Shown here piece by piece: positions 23,107 to 34,327 of a DNA stretch of 64,000 bases (its first letter is position 1; every line of letters begins with the position of its first letter). The DNA is from Albugo candida. Lineage: Eukaryota; Oomycota; Peronosporomycetes; Albuginales. The notes beneath the pieces are model-generated. The model saw only the letters and a program-made list of their open reading frames with translations, had not been told where the DNA came from and searched no databases. Position numbers and translations under genes: made by a program. The stretch covers positions 294,176 through 358,175 of the forward strand of contig JBDOQK010000037.1 in the NCBI GenBank assembly GCA_040437565.1, in the 5' to 3' direction.

Positions 23107-23501
23107 CGCGGCGTTTTTCATGATTTATCATATTCAGATCATTAATAGAGAAAATCGATACTTTGGACACATTCTATGAGATCGCAAACTCCACACACTT
23201 GCATTCTCATTTTCTAGTCCAAAGCAGGTCCGAGACGATCCAAAACAGAACGTTTCTTTGCCTGAATACGATCTCCACGAGATTTCAAAGTCCGAGACTC
23301 TTCTCGTCGTCGACTTGGGGTTTTCTTCCGATCTTTCTCATCTTCATATTCGATATGTCGCTTTCCGCTGTTATTNNNNNNNNNNNNNNNNNNNNNNNNN
23401 NNNNNNNNNNNNNNNNNNNNNNNNNNNNNNNNNNNNNNNNNNNNNNNNNNNNNNNNNNNNNNNNNNNNNNNNNNNACTCCACACACTTGCATTCTCATTT
23501 T
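23107..23501. other. Intergenic region with false gap duplicating the RBBP6 3' end
   Basis: The 188 bp at 23188-23375 recur at 23476-23663 around 100 N (23376-23475). The first copy is a redundant piece of the RBBP6 gene end, so the real spacer between the convergent stops is short, about 107 bp. Confidence 0.85.
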
Positions 23502-26500
23502 CTAGTCCAAAGCAGGTCCGAGACGATCCAAAACAGAACGTTTCTTTGCCTGAATACGATCTCCACGAGATTTCAAAGTCCGAGACTCTTCTCGTCGTCG
23601 ACTTGGGGTTTTCTTCCGATCTTTCTCATCTTCATATTCGATATGTCGCTTTCCGCTGTTATTGGGACGAGTAGAAGGTTGATTTCGTACGCGACGTGAG
23701 CCTTCGTCACGCTCCCACTGAGGCTTGCGTTTGGATGTAGATCCTGTAGAGGATGTTTTTTTCCCTTGTGTGTCGTCCGCCTTTTCTTGCCCTCGACGAC
23801 GCTTCCCTTTGCCTTGTTCTATGCCTTCCGCCACATCACGCCCATGTTTTGTTTCTTTTCGTTTACGTTTGTCTCCATCTCGAATTCGACTTTGAGATTT
23901 GACGGGAGAATGCTCCTTTTCGTCACGATGTCTCTCACGAGTTTTTCCCCGTTCTTGTTCTCGTTCTCGTTCTCGTTGACGGTCTCGGCTGCTTTCTCTT
24001 CCTCGATGCTCACGACCATGAGACGTGGAATGAGTGCTACTTTTCACGCTCTTTTTCTCACTGTGTTCCACTCTGCTTTCGCCTCGTGTGGTCCGACGAG
24101 ATCTTGAAGGGGAGCTTCTACGGGAGCTTGTAGAATGATGCCTCTTGTGTCCACTTGATTGAGAAAAATGTCTCGACGTACTGGAGCGATGTGAACGATT
24201 ACTCGATATTCGTTTCACGGGGCTGCGCTTCTCTCGAGATCTGCTCTTACGCGTTCGACCGGATGCACCTTGTGATGCTTTATCCTGCTCTTTCACGTGC
24301 ACTTCGTCAACGTCATCAATCATTTCATCGTTCAGAAAGTCTAGATCAATTGCTGGAGCTCCAATCTGATCAATTTTGATATCCTTTGAACTCTCTTCGA
24401 CTTGTTTACTGCTTTTCGTTTCGTCTCTTTCTTTCTCTTTCTTCCCCAAACTAACCGATCGCTCTTTGGAGCGACTTTTTCTCTCTTTCCCACTTCGTTT
24501 ATCGACTGAACCATTACGACTTGCAGATCGACGCGTACAAGGTGAATGGTGTTTTGAATCATCACCGGAGCGTATTCTGCTACGGGAATAGTTTCGACTT
24601 CGACTTCGACTTGGGCTATCGCGACTATACTTTGATTTTCGAGATCCATCTCCACGGCCCTGGTTACGATTTTGGCTTCTTCCTCGTCGAAATGTACGAT
24701 TTGATCGATTCATTTTCCCACGAGTTCTCGACCGACCGCGTTCTCTGCCATTTTCGTTCACATTCGGACTATAATGCGAAGTATTTCCAGCAAAATGATC
24801 TTTTGAATGAGATCGTCCGTTTGATTCGCTTTTATTTCCGTTCTGTGAGCCGGTCTGATCCCTCCCTTGGAACTGGGAATCACCACGCCCCGCACCATTT
24901 CCGTATGGAGGTTTAGTACCATCAAACCAAGGAGGTGGTGGACCAAAGTAATCAGGAGGACCAACATGGGGTGCGAAACAATCTGGTGCTCCATAAAAGC
25001 CTCCANNNNNNNNNNNNNNNNNNNNNNNNNNNNNNNNNNNNNNNNNNNNNNNNNNNNNNNNNNNNNNNNNNNNNNNNNNNNNNNNNNNNNNNNNNNNNNN
25101 NNNNNTATTTCCAGCAAAATGATCTTTTGAATGAGATCGTCCGTTTGATTCGCTTTTATTTCCGTTCTGTGAGCCGGTCTGATCCCTCCCTTGGAACTGG
25201 GAATCACCACGCCCCGCACCATTTCCGTATGGAGGTTTAGTACCATCAAACCAAGGAGGTGGTGGACCAAAGTAATCAGGAGGACCAACATGGGGTGCGA
25301 AACAATCTGGTGCTCCATAAAAGCCTCCATGAAGTGGAGGATAGCCACGTCCTCGTCCACCTTTCATCGCTCGTGGATCCATTGGGCCACCAGGAAAGGG
25401 ACCGTCATACCAAGGCATACCAGGATTGTCAAACCAAGGTCCTGGTGGTCGAGGACCATCAAACCATGTTTCTGGACGCATGTAGCCCATCCCGTTCTGA
25501 GAAAGTGGATTCATTCCAGGTCCATTCCATGGAATCTGATTCCCCATTGGTGGAACCTGATTCCCAGCAGGAGGTAGCGGTGCTTGCTGCTGCTGTGCTG
25601 TAAGAGTACCTTGTTCATTTCCAGTACCTAAATTGTTCCCAGGAAACTCTTGAGTCGGAGTGGTGCCTGGAGGCCCGTCCCCTGATGATTTTGTTGCGAC
25701 GATCCCATTCAGCGACATATCCGGACCTGCGATGTTTGGATGAATGATAGACGATGGGACCGATTCTGCGCCCGGTCCAGGAGCGAGAGCAGGAGACATG
25801 AGTGTGTTTGCATTAAAAACGCTCGTTTTTGCTACGGAAGGCTGTAAATTCTTTCCATTATCTTCCTTCTCATCTATGTTTCCGAAAATGTCTCCACCAA
25901 ACTCATCGTCTTCTTCAAGCTCATCCTTTCTCCCAGCTTTTTTTATATCCAACACCGCGTCGGCACTCTCTCCTGTTCTTCCTGTAGAGGAAGCTGAGGC
26001 CAAGGTTGCTGCTTTCTGTTTTGCCAAGGCTTTTTGCTCTGCTTCTTTCACCAGTTGCTCCCGCTCCTGTTGCTCTGTTCGAGCGCGGCGTAGAAACTCG
26101 TCAACAGATGCTCTCAAGACTTTGTTTGGCAGTAGCTGGACGCAAATGTACAAAAGAGACCGCTGTAAGCCGATGATACGATATATTCTCAGCCAAATAC
26201 CTTTTCTGGCGACATATTTGGCGAATTGCACAAAACACAGACCAAATTCCGATCGATCAGAGCTGCTCGAAGACATTCGTCGCATGCGGACTACACAGTT
26301 AAATCACATTGAGAATCAAGCAAACCAAATATCTCTCATTTTCATACCTCGGAGCAGCACGGAATCAATACGGCATCGTTCATTAATCTCTTGCAAATAG
26401 GACACGCCAAATGATCAGGAGGACTTAAAATCAATTGATCAAGTGTAGCAGATCCACCAGATTTCGCCATTAATTTAGAAAAGTTTTTATTCTGCGGCTC

Positions 26501-27546
26501 TATTACGGCTAAACCACCCCATGGTGCATTGACTACAGTCTTACCAGCTCCTACTGGGATGTCACTTGGATCGTTCACCGCCTTCATGAATGATTTTGGT
26601 ATGCCAGTTTTTTTCTTGACCCGATGTTGATCAAACTCAGGATCTCCGTTTGTTGGACAATTTTGTATGTAATGACCAGGAACTCCACATCGATAACAGA
26701 CATAATTGGTTGGTGGTTTTCCCATAATGCCTGCATTTTGACCACTCGCAGGATTTCCCTGAAATCCTAAACGTCCACGAGCATTGACACCTGCAGGTCC
26801 AACAGCAACGGAGTTGGATGTCGTTTCGGACCCTCCTGGTACATTCCCACGCGAGTAAGATCCTCTTACTCCTCCGAGAGGGGCAGCATTCATTCCTCCA
26901 GCGACCGGACCGTTGTAGTAATTCGAAACTCTATCCACATTGCTACCTCGAGAAGCTGTCCATATTTTATTTCCCGGCCGGCTTCCACTTCGAATATCTT
27001 CCGCCTGTTCATGTATGTTTTCAAGTGCTGCTAATTCATCCTCCATAGTTTGTGCACCCGTCCCGTCCACAACACTTGCTTCAGTACAATTCACATCCGA
27101 CATCTTCCCATCCAAGCTACCAAAGAAACATTATAAAATAAGAACAAATTATCTTGCAGCAGATGACGGCACCTCGATGGATCATTGGTCTCCACTCCAG
27201 GTCCATTACCTAATGTCGGGTTCCCTGTGTTTGGCACATTAGTTAGGGATTGAGTCGCTTTGGCTGCTGCCGCTTCTGCTTTCATGCGAGCTAAAAGGCC
27301 ACTTCCGGGATGCATACTCGGAATCCGTTTCACCGTAACACTCGTATTCCGAGCCAATTGGAGATTCTCGTCTTCATATACCTTTCCATTTTGTGCATCC
27401 GTAATCACTAAATCAAAATCGAGCCCTTTGTTGAGTTTCTTCTTCTCGACAATGGCTTTTTTCAAATCGATCACGCGAATGACTGTGCCCGGGAAATTAA
27501 CAGTGTCGAAATCTTTGGCTGATTTGAATTTGAAATGAATTGACAT
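23502..27546 (-). CDS. RBBP6: RBBP6/Mpe1-like DWNN, zinc-knuckle and RING/U-box protein
   Basis: Four exons on the minus strand: 27546-27173, 27116-26348, 26290-26201 and 26135-23502, with introns of 56, 57 and 65 nt. Collapsing the duplicated 224 bp plus gap gives about 1180 residues in frame. Order of domains: an N-terminal DWNN ubiquitin-like domain (MSIHFKFKSAKDFDTVNF, SVTVKRIP), a CCHC knuckle CYRCGVPGHYIQNC followed by GIPKSFM, and a C4C4 RING made by splicing exons 2 and 3 (CPICKRLMNDAVLIPCCSES, ACDEC, CVLC). The conserved PNKVLRASVDEFLR follows, then a Pro/Gly-rich and finally a long Arg-Ser-rich tail. The family acts in mRNA 3'-end processing (Mpe1, part of the cleavage and polyadenylation factor) and as an E3 ligase. 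The start at 27546 fits the DWNN consensus better than the in-frame site at 27576. Confidence 0.95.
25006..25105. other. 100-N gap with duplicated flank (224 bp)
   Basis: Bases 24782-25005 recur at 25106-25329 in the RBBP6 last exon. The frame is kept once one copy is dropped. Confidence 0.9.
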
Positions 27547-27893
27547 TGTGCTCACAGAAAGCGAAAGAATTTGCAATTTGCCTTTTTACTAAAAGGAAAA
27601 CAAAATAAACGAAGAAATATCGTTGCGTGTTATCGCAAAGCTTATAGGATTATGTTTCCGTTGTTGCGTGTAATTCGTTTATTTACAGCGAAATTTCCTT
27701 GCCGCTTTCTTAAATTAGATCACTCGCGCACGAAATGTTCACAGCCAACTTCTTTCTCCTTGTTTCAATTGGATATAAAGGATGTACTGAGGACAGACTA
27801 TAACTGCTATGTGTTTCTGTTGCATATCTTTTGTGACAGTTAAGTGCATTCAAATTCGCGATTCAAATCCTTGGAAAATACCGCCAAGATTTA
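27547..27893. promoter_or_regulatory. Divergent promoter region RBBP6/PLK
   Basis: A 347-bp spacer between the head-to-head RBBP6 (minus) and Polo-like kinase (plus) genes. It is AT-rich; no specific element is claimed. Confidence 0.45.
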
Positions 27894-30506
27894 ATGGTCA
27901 GTTCGGATGAGATTCCATTGCCTGTGGGGCGCTCAGTGGCGCAGATGAAGAAAGTAAGGGATAAAGTAAGTGTATACAAATGCTCAGGGAGCACAAGAAG
28001 GTCGAGCATTGAGATGAACAAAGAGAATCCTCACGTGGAGATCGAGGTCGTGAGGACATCAGAGCCAAATTTCCAGGCAAAAAATGAGATAGAAGAGGAA
28101 GTCAAGCATCACAAACCGAAAAGAACGTTAGCAGAAAGTGAACGCAATGTACAGACACGCGTGGAGAAGAAATCCAATGGCGCAAGCAGTAGAGTTCCTG
28201 AGCGTATCGTTGAGCACATATCATGCCACGGTGGCACAGACACGGAGCGAATCTATATCCGTGGAAGATTTTTGGGCAAGGTTTGTACTTTAACGAGCTG
28301 TTAGGATCAGCTGAATACAAATAATGCTTTTATTTCGTGAAGGGTGGATTTGCTCGCTGTTACGAGCTCAAGTGTCAGGACACGAATGCAATTCATGCAG
28401 GAAAAGTTGTGAACAAAACAACACTATTAAAAGCTAAAGCAAAGCAAAAGGTGTTTCTAATTTGAAATGTATACCAATCAACTGCAACTCACATTCATTT
28501 TTGCATGGTAGTTTGCATCGGAGATCAAAATTCATCGATCTCTAAAGCACAATCACATCGTTCAGTTCAAACACTACTTCGAAGACGACCAGAACGCCTA
28601 CATCCTCTTAGAATTATGTCGGAATCAGTCGCTATCTGAGCTATTGCGTCGTCGGAAAAGGATTTCCGAACCCGAAGTCCGCTATTATGTTCGTCAACTG
28701 GTGCAAGGACTGGAGTATCTCCACACAAAGCTGATCATACATCGAGATTTGAAGCTCGGAAATTTGTTTATTACTGAAAATATGCAATTGAAAATTGGTG
28801 ATTTTGGGCTTGCGACTCGACTAGATGACGTAGAAGATAGGAAACGCACAATGTGTGGCACACCTAACTATATCGCACCAGAGATATTGAATGGACAACG
28901 TGGAGATGGACATAGTTTTGAAGTGGATATATGGTCAATGGGTGTGGTGATTTACACACTCCTTATCGGGAAACCACCATTCGAAACCTCAGATGTGAAG
29001 GATACGTATTGCCGAATTCGGTCGAATCAGTACACTTTTCCCTCAGATGTGCCGATATCGTGTGAAGCCAAATCGCTAATTACTTCAATTTTAAAAACAG
29101 ACCCACAAACTCGACCACCTCTTGAAGAGATTATGGCGCATCCATTCTTCCACCATGATCTGATCCCAGATTCGCTTCCAAGAACAGCTTTGCTCATTAC
29201 TCCGACAAAATGTAAACTCTCCAATACAGTCAGTAAACCGTGCGACGACGCAAGTTCTCGACAATCAAATACAATCTCGTCCTCAGGATCTTCGACACGT
29301 TCGAGTGGTAAACCAAAGTCAATACCACAGCGACCGAGTGAAAGGCGATCCCAGCTCAAACCTCCTCGATATGCGTTACGTAATCGAGATGTCAATTCAA
29401 AAGCTGAGAATGAAATGAATAAAGGGAATTCTCAGTGCGATGTTGCAGGAACAGAACGACACGATAGCAGTAGCTCCCCGAAACCTCCACCATCTCCGTC
29501 CAAGGATATTTGTATGAACAATGATCGCAAGGAACTACAGAGTCAACCTGAGAAAGAACCTCCCGTTAAATGCAATCGACATGAGAGCGATGATGAAATG
29601 ACCGAATTAGCAGAGGATGGACAATATTCTGAGGATGTTTACACCGAATCGACTCCGGCTACTGTCCTTCAGCGAGCATTTGAGACATTAGAAAGACTTT
29701 TCAATATGTATCAAAGGCTCGAAGAAGTAGCAAAGAGCGACGCCTTGGACACAAGCGCTATTCTAATGGAGGCTCAAATGCTTAGAGAGCTAGAGTTGAA
29801 GAAACTTTCTCGGTCCGATAAGAAGCTTGCGATGGCACCACTTTGGATCACTCAATGGGTTGACTACACAACAAAGTATGGCTTGGGCTACATTTTGTCA
29901 AATGGTTCTGCTGGCGTTTACTTCAACGACTCGACAAGAATAATTACATCAACAGATGCTCGCTTTTTTGACTATTTTGAACGCAACAACTCGAAGGAGT
30001 CCGAGGCCACAAGGATCCGATGTCTTTTATCGGAATATGATGCAGCTCTGGCAAAAAAAGCTATGTTACTAACTCATTTCCAAGGCTACTTGTTGGATTG
30101 CCGTGCCGACGATTCCGAAGTTATCCAATTGGAAAGCGAATTAGTGCGGCATCAAGTGTCCCTTTTTCCGTCCAAAAGAATTTGTGGGGCATCAGCGAGC
30201 TCGACCAATCATTCAAAAACGCCATCCCCAAGAGAGCCATATTTACCAATCATTCAGAAATGGTTTAAAGCAAAACATGCCATTCTATTTGTTTTGTCAA
30301 ATCACACTTTTCAAGTCAACTTTTATGAGTGCTCGAAATTGATATTCTCACAAAATGGTCGCATCGTCTCTTATTTGGACAAAAAAGGTCGACTAGAAAA
30401 CTATGAGCTTGCAAGCGTCTTGACTCTGGCAGAAGAACGACCTGACCTGATCAAGCGATTGCGTTACGTAAAAGATATGATGGAGCAACTCGTAGCGCCC
30501 AAATGA
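27894..30506 (+). CDS. PLK: Polo-like serine/threonine kinase
   Basis: Three exons: 27894-28280, 28343-28450 and 28512-30506, with introns of 62 and 61 nt; 829 residues. After a charged N-terminal extension of about 115 residues the kinase domain shows FLGKGGFARCYE, the AGKVV lysine, HRDLKLGN, GDFGLA and the activation loop RTMCGTPNYIAPE with the phosphorylatable Thr. A Ser/Pro-rich linker leads to two polo boxes, about 611-695 (WITQWVDYTTKYGLGYIL, FNDSTRII) and 743-829 (PIIQKWFKAKHAILFVLS, YLDKKGRLENYEL, RLRYVKDMMEQL). PLKs drive mitotic entry, centrosome and spindle events and cytokinesis. In polo box 2 the phosphate-pincer position that is His538 in human PLK1 is Cys here (residue 772, in NFYECSKLI), while the following Lys is kept. 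The gene ends 42 bp before the convergent TMEM222 stop. Confidence 0.96.
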
Positions 30507-30548
30507 AGAAAGCAATGCCACAAACATCTGTATTCAAGCAGTCTCGTG

Positions 30549-31200
30549 TCATTTGACTAAAGCCCACAAAATCGCAAACAGTGCGAAAATCGAGAATGGC
30601 AGCCACGTTCTCAGCATCGCCATTCTGTCTACAAAGGATCCATTTGTCAATACAAAAACACACAGTCTCACCATGTTCCAGCTCTTTGGATCGGAGTCAT
30701 CCAAGTGATTCAAACAAGCAGCGACGTGAGAATGGCAATTGTCGCAGCTGACAATGATTCCCTTTATCATGAAACTGTGATATATAATAAAATGCTATCG
30801 ACCTACCAGATTTGATGCGGTCGTTCCGAATAAAATGCGTTTCCGTATGCGATGGCTTCATCCCATTCTCTTGCTTGATGAATAGTGTGTATAGGAAATT
30901 GGACAAAGCGTGTGGGATTACCGAATGCAAAGAATTCCGTCCCTATGTGATAGGAGCCAGCGAAATCAAATATGATACTAAAATAGAGTTCCGCATATCA
31001 GTTTGGTCGAAGAAGAATGAATGCGACTGCTTTAACCCTTTAGAGTCTGCGATGCCGAGATGACCGATAAAGGGGATAAACAGACTGATTACTGGTAAAG
31101 GACACCATACAATGCAAAACGGGTAGCGATTATGTTCTGGATCAACTGGAGCTGATTGGAAATCGCCCGATAGAACAGCTTGCTTTTCGGGAGATGTCAT
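30549..31200 (-). CDS. TMEM222: TMEM222 (DUF778) family membrane protein
   Basis: Three exons: 31200-31037, 30977-30807 and 30747-30549, with two 59-nt introns, giving 177 residues. The spliced protein carries family hallmarks: NRYPFCIVWCPLPV, FIPFIGHLGI, the exon-joined FDFAGSYHIG, FAFGNPTRF, HQICCDNCHSHVA, SWNMVRLCVF and the C-terminal hydrophobic RTWLPFSIFALFAILWAL. For intron 2 the acceptor at 30748 was chosen over one at 30775 because it yields CCDNCHSHV as in animal TMEM222 and a normal intron length. Molecular function is poorly known; it is an integral membrane protein of the endomembrane system. Confidence 0.92.
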
Positions 31201-31269
31201 GCGATGGCAATATTACTCTTATGACCATTTCTCAGGTAAGATATAACGAATGTAGACATGCCGCAAAAT

Positions 31270-31671
31270 TCAATTAGAAAGAGGTTGTTTTCGAAGAAAG
31301 CTCTGATAGTGCATCGATACCACAATAGATAGAACAACTATTAGAGCCACAACAAATCCTAGCAATTGTATCCATACAATCTATGCGAAATATAGAATCT
31401 ATGACGTTGCACAAAGGCGCACGTACTACAAGCAAGCGCTTACCTGATTGGTCCTACTCGTTGTATCAATTTTTCCACGCCGTTTCAGTCGCTCTGATAA
31501 TTTCCCATAGCGTTCACCTGCATATATTGCTGGCCCTAAGCTTACATCAATATGCTTCTTCTGTTCATCGCTTTTATTTCCAGCGCGTCGCTGACGTAGA
31601 TCCATTGACTGAGACTGGATTACCGTTCGTCTATTTAATAAGAGACCCTTGTTCAAGAGCTGTTTGTTCAT
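31270..31671 (-). CDS. Small tail-anchored membrane protein (112 aa), unrecognised
   Basis: Two exons, 31671-31444 and 31380-31270, with a 63-nt intron (GTAAGC...GCATAG). The protein has a basic N-terminal half (LRQRRAGNKSDEQKKH, GERYGKLSERLKRRGK) and one C-terminal transmembrane helix (WIQLLGFVVALIVVLSIVV) followed by about 15 residues, so it is probably tail-anchored in the ER or a related membrane. No family recognised. The assumed ATG at 31671 lies only 30 bp from the divergent LCB1 start; in-frame upstream ATGs would overlap LCB1 exon 1. The start is therefore uncertain, but the splice junction and the hydrophobic end support a real gene. Confidence 0.6.
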
Positions 31672-31701
31672 TTCACCAGTTTCTCTCATACGGCGCCAAG
31701 A

Positions 31702-33396
31702 ATGAGCGAATGGTGGGCTATAATTGGAAAACCGTTTGCCGAGGTGAGAGAGCAACATCGAAAGCGCAACATACCGTTAGATAATGATATCATTGCGTCA
31801 ATGTACAGGCAGTTGTATCACTTGATTTACAGCGGATACAAGCGGCATTTTTGAATCTTCCACATTCTTATTACGAGTAAGCATGATCATTACTCGCTGC
31901 AATTTATTATAATCGAATGCGTTACAAACTATTGCCGCAGCTACATCCACGGGATTTATCGGCGAAGTCCGGAACATGTGATTATTGAGACCTTTCTGAT
32001 TGGTTTCGTGATATACATCACATTCTGCAAGAAAGATCGACCAAAGCAAGAACGAGTCCAGCTTACAGAAAAAGAGATACAAGAACTGTGTGATGAATGG
32101 ACTCCAGATCCTATCGTGCCAACTCAACAGTTGAATTCAGCGGGTCAAGTGGACATTAGTAAGCAATTTGGAATTGTGGAAGAAATTCCCACAACACACA
32201 TGAAGCTGGCAGACAAAAAAGAGAGGCTCTTGAACTTGGGAACCTTTGACTTTTTAGGTTTAGGATTTCGGCCTGAATTGAAGGAAGTGGCTATTAACAC
32301 ACTGACCAAGTATGGATGCGGCTCATGCGGTCCACGGGGGTTTTACGGCACAATTGATGTGCACGAGACATTAGAAAAAGATATTGCCGAATTTATGGGC
32401 ACACCAAATTCGATCATATTATCTGACTCGGAAGCTACATTTACTTCTGTACTCCCTGCTTTTGCCAAACGTGGAGATCTTGTGGTTATTGACGATGGCT
32501 GTCAAGATGCCATATTCACGGGAGTGTGTTTAGCACGATGTACAATCATTTACTACAAACACAATGATATGAAGGATCTGGAGAGAATTCTTGCATCCAT
32601 CCGTCACGATGATAAAAAAGCAGGGAGAAAATCCGACTGTCAGCGCCGTTACGTTGTCACCGAAGCCTTATTCCGCAATTATGGTGATATCATTGATCTA
32701 CCGAGAATTTGTGCAATCTGTGACAAATACTTTTTCCGACTTTTCCTCGATGAAAGCTTTTCGTTTGGGGTACTTGGTGCTACTGGACGTGGATTAACGG
32801 AGCACTCAAATATGCCAGTATCTTCCGTTGAGATTATCTGTGCATCCTTATCTGGAGCGGCAGCCTCGGTCGGCGGATTCAGCACGGGATCGTGGGAAGT
32901 TGTGGATTATCAACGTTTGAACAATGCTGGATACGTTTTCTCAGCCTCAGCTCCTCCTTTCACGGCAGCCTGTTGTTCCGAAGCAATCCGGATAATGAGA
33001 CAAGAGCCTGATCTGGTAGAGAAGCTACGTGCGAACTCCTTGTTTGTGCACGAAAAATTGCAGCATTTATGCAAGCACTTCTCGTCGTCCAGTTCTCCAT
33101 TCTCACCCATTATGCATTTCCGCGTCAAATCTTCATTACTTGGCGACTTGGAAAATATCGAAAAGCGCAGCATTTGTCGAAGAATATGTGATCAAGTTAT
33201 GAAGAAATGCTTAGAACGTGGAATCGCGATCTGCTCGCCTCGATACAAAAGCGGCCAACTGCACGAACCAATTCCGAGCGTCCGGATCACTGTCACCGCG
33301 GCACACACTCGACAGCAATTGGACGGTGCTTGTAAAATCATTGCGGAAGAATGTAATGAAGCAGCCTCTGTTGCATTAAGCAGCGTAGTGCTATAA
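31702..33396 (+). CDS. LCB1: Serine palmitoyltransferase subunit 1 (LCB1/SPTLC1)
   Basis: Three exons: 31702-31743, 31809-31876 and 31941-33396, with introns of 65 and 64 nt; 521 residues. It starts MSEWWAIIGKPFAE and has a membrane helix at about residues 45-62 (IIETFLIGFVIYITF). An alpha-oxoamine-synthase fold follows: NLGTFDFLGLG, YGCGSCGPRGFYGTIDVH, DEGCQDA-like DDGCQDAIFTG, LDESFSFGVLGATGRG and GGFSTGSWEVVDYQRLNNAGYVFSAS. As expected for LCB1, the PLP-binding lysine found in LCB2 is absent (CASLSGAAASVGGF). With LCB2 it forms the ER enzyme condensing serine with palmitoyl-CoA, the first step of sphingolipid synthesis. The true N-terminus is only seen after splicing two tiny 5' exons. Confidence 0.96.
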
Positions 33397-33571
33397 TAAA
33401 AACAGGATATTCGCCATATGAGACAATTTGTGTGGTGACTTTATCCTAGGAAGTAGGACAGAGTGTATGTGGGTATATTAGGCTTTCACGGTTGGTGTCG
33501 CGAAAATGTGTGGGAACATGTCACAACAATCGATTCTTCAACTCGCCCCTTTCCTTTTAAGATAGTTGCCA

Positions 33572-34327
33572 ATGTTTATCGTGAGTTGTGTATATGGCAC
33601 CTTTCGAAACGCTGTTGTTTATGTGCTCAGTGCGATCCTCAGCGTGACAAATTCTGACAAAACGCTGTGTGAGGGATCGAAACCTGAGCTATCGTCCCTC
33701 TCAAATGCCATATCCGCAAATGGTTCTGTGAAATTGCCTGCATTGACTGAGAGGGACACTAACGATGTAGAAATTGTCGAAGCTTTTGGATCAAACGTAG
33801 AGCTACCGCTAGAGAATGCAGAGAAGCCGTCGAGCGGGACGAATCGGGCAACCTCGGCAACTCAAAGGACTGTTTTTTTAAAAAACCAAGTGGTCCCGCA
33901 CGAATTCGCGCAAGAGAATGTGATTGACGATACATCTGAGACACTGGATAGTGCAGATGAAGAGATGGAGAACGCGCAGGAATTTTCTCTTGATGGACAT
34001 CGGAATGTTACAGCTCTCGAGGGCGAGGCTGGGAAGCAAATTTGTGCTGCATCAGAGCCAATACAACTTGTCGACATGACCCAAGCAGAAGGAGATCAAT
34101 TGCATTCCAAGGTGACCAGCTCGTCGTCTATCCAATCGATGATTAGTGATGATAAAGAAGGCTCTTACACTCCTGGAGAAAGCGAAAGTGAGTACACCAA
34201 TGACGAGGATTCTATGAGAGATGATATCACAGAGGATGATCCTTTGGGAGACATGCCTGATGAAGAGATCCGGAAATCGTTCGCGTTCATTCAGACACCC
34301 GGGATGACAGTTTACTTTGATTCTTAG
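33572..34327 (+). CDS. Acidic protein with hydrophobic N-terminus (251 aa), unrecognised
   Basis: ATG at 33572. The first 27 residues (MFIVSCVYGTFRNAVVYVLS...) could act as a signal peptide or signal anchor. The rest is low-complexity and very acidic, rich in Glu, Asp, Ser and Thr (for example DSADEEMENAQEF, GESESEYTNDEDSMRDD), and ends FAFIQTPGMTVYFDS. No conserved domain recognised. A C-terminal fragment reached by splicing from an upstream exon is also possible, since the N-terminus is weak. Function unknown. Confidence 0.5.
   Translation: MFIVSCVYGTFRNAVVYVLSAILSVTNSDKTLCEGSKPELSSLSNAISANGSVKLPALTERDTNDVEIVEAFGSNVELPLENAEKPSSGTNRATSATQRTVFLKNQVVPHEFAQENVIDDTSETLDSADEEMENAQEFSLDGHRNVTALEGEAGKQICAASEPIQLVDMTQAEGDQLHSKVTSSSSIQSMISDDKEGSYTPGESESEYTNDEDSMRDDITEDDPLGDMPDEEIRKSFAFIQTPGMTVYFDS

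Noticed and set aside
25191-26400. Plus-strand open frames over the RBBP6 gene (up to 218 codons)
   Set aside because: Antisense to a well-supported RBBP6 exon; composition mirrors its low-complexity Pro/Gly and Glu/Lys regions.
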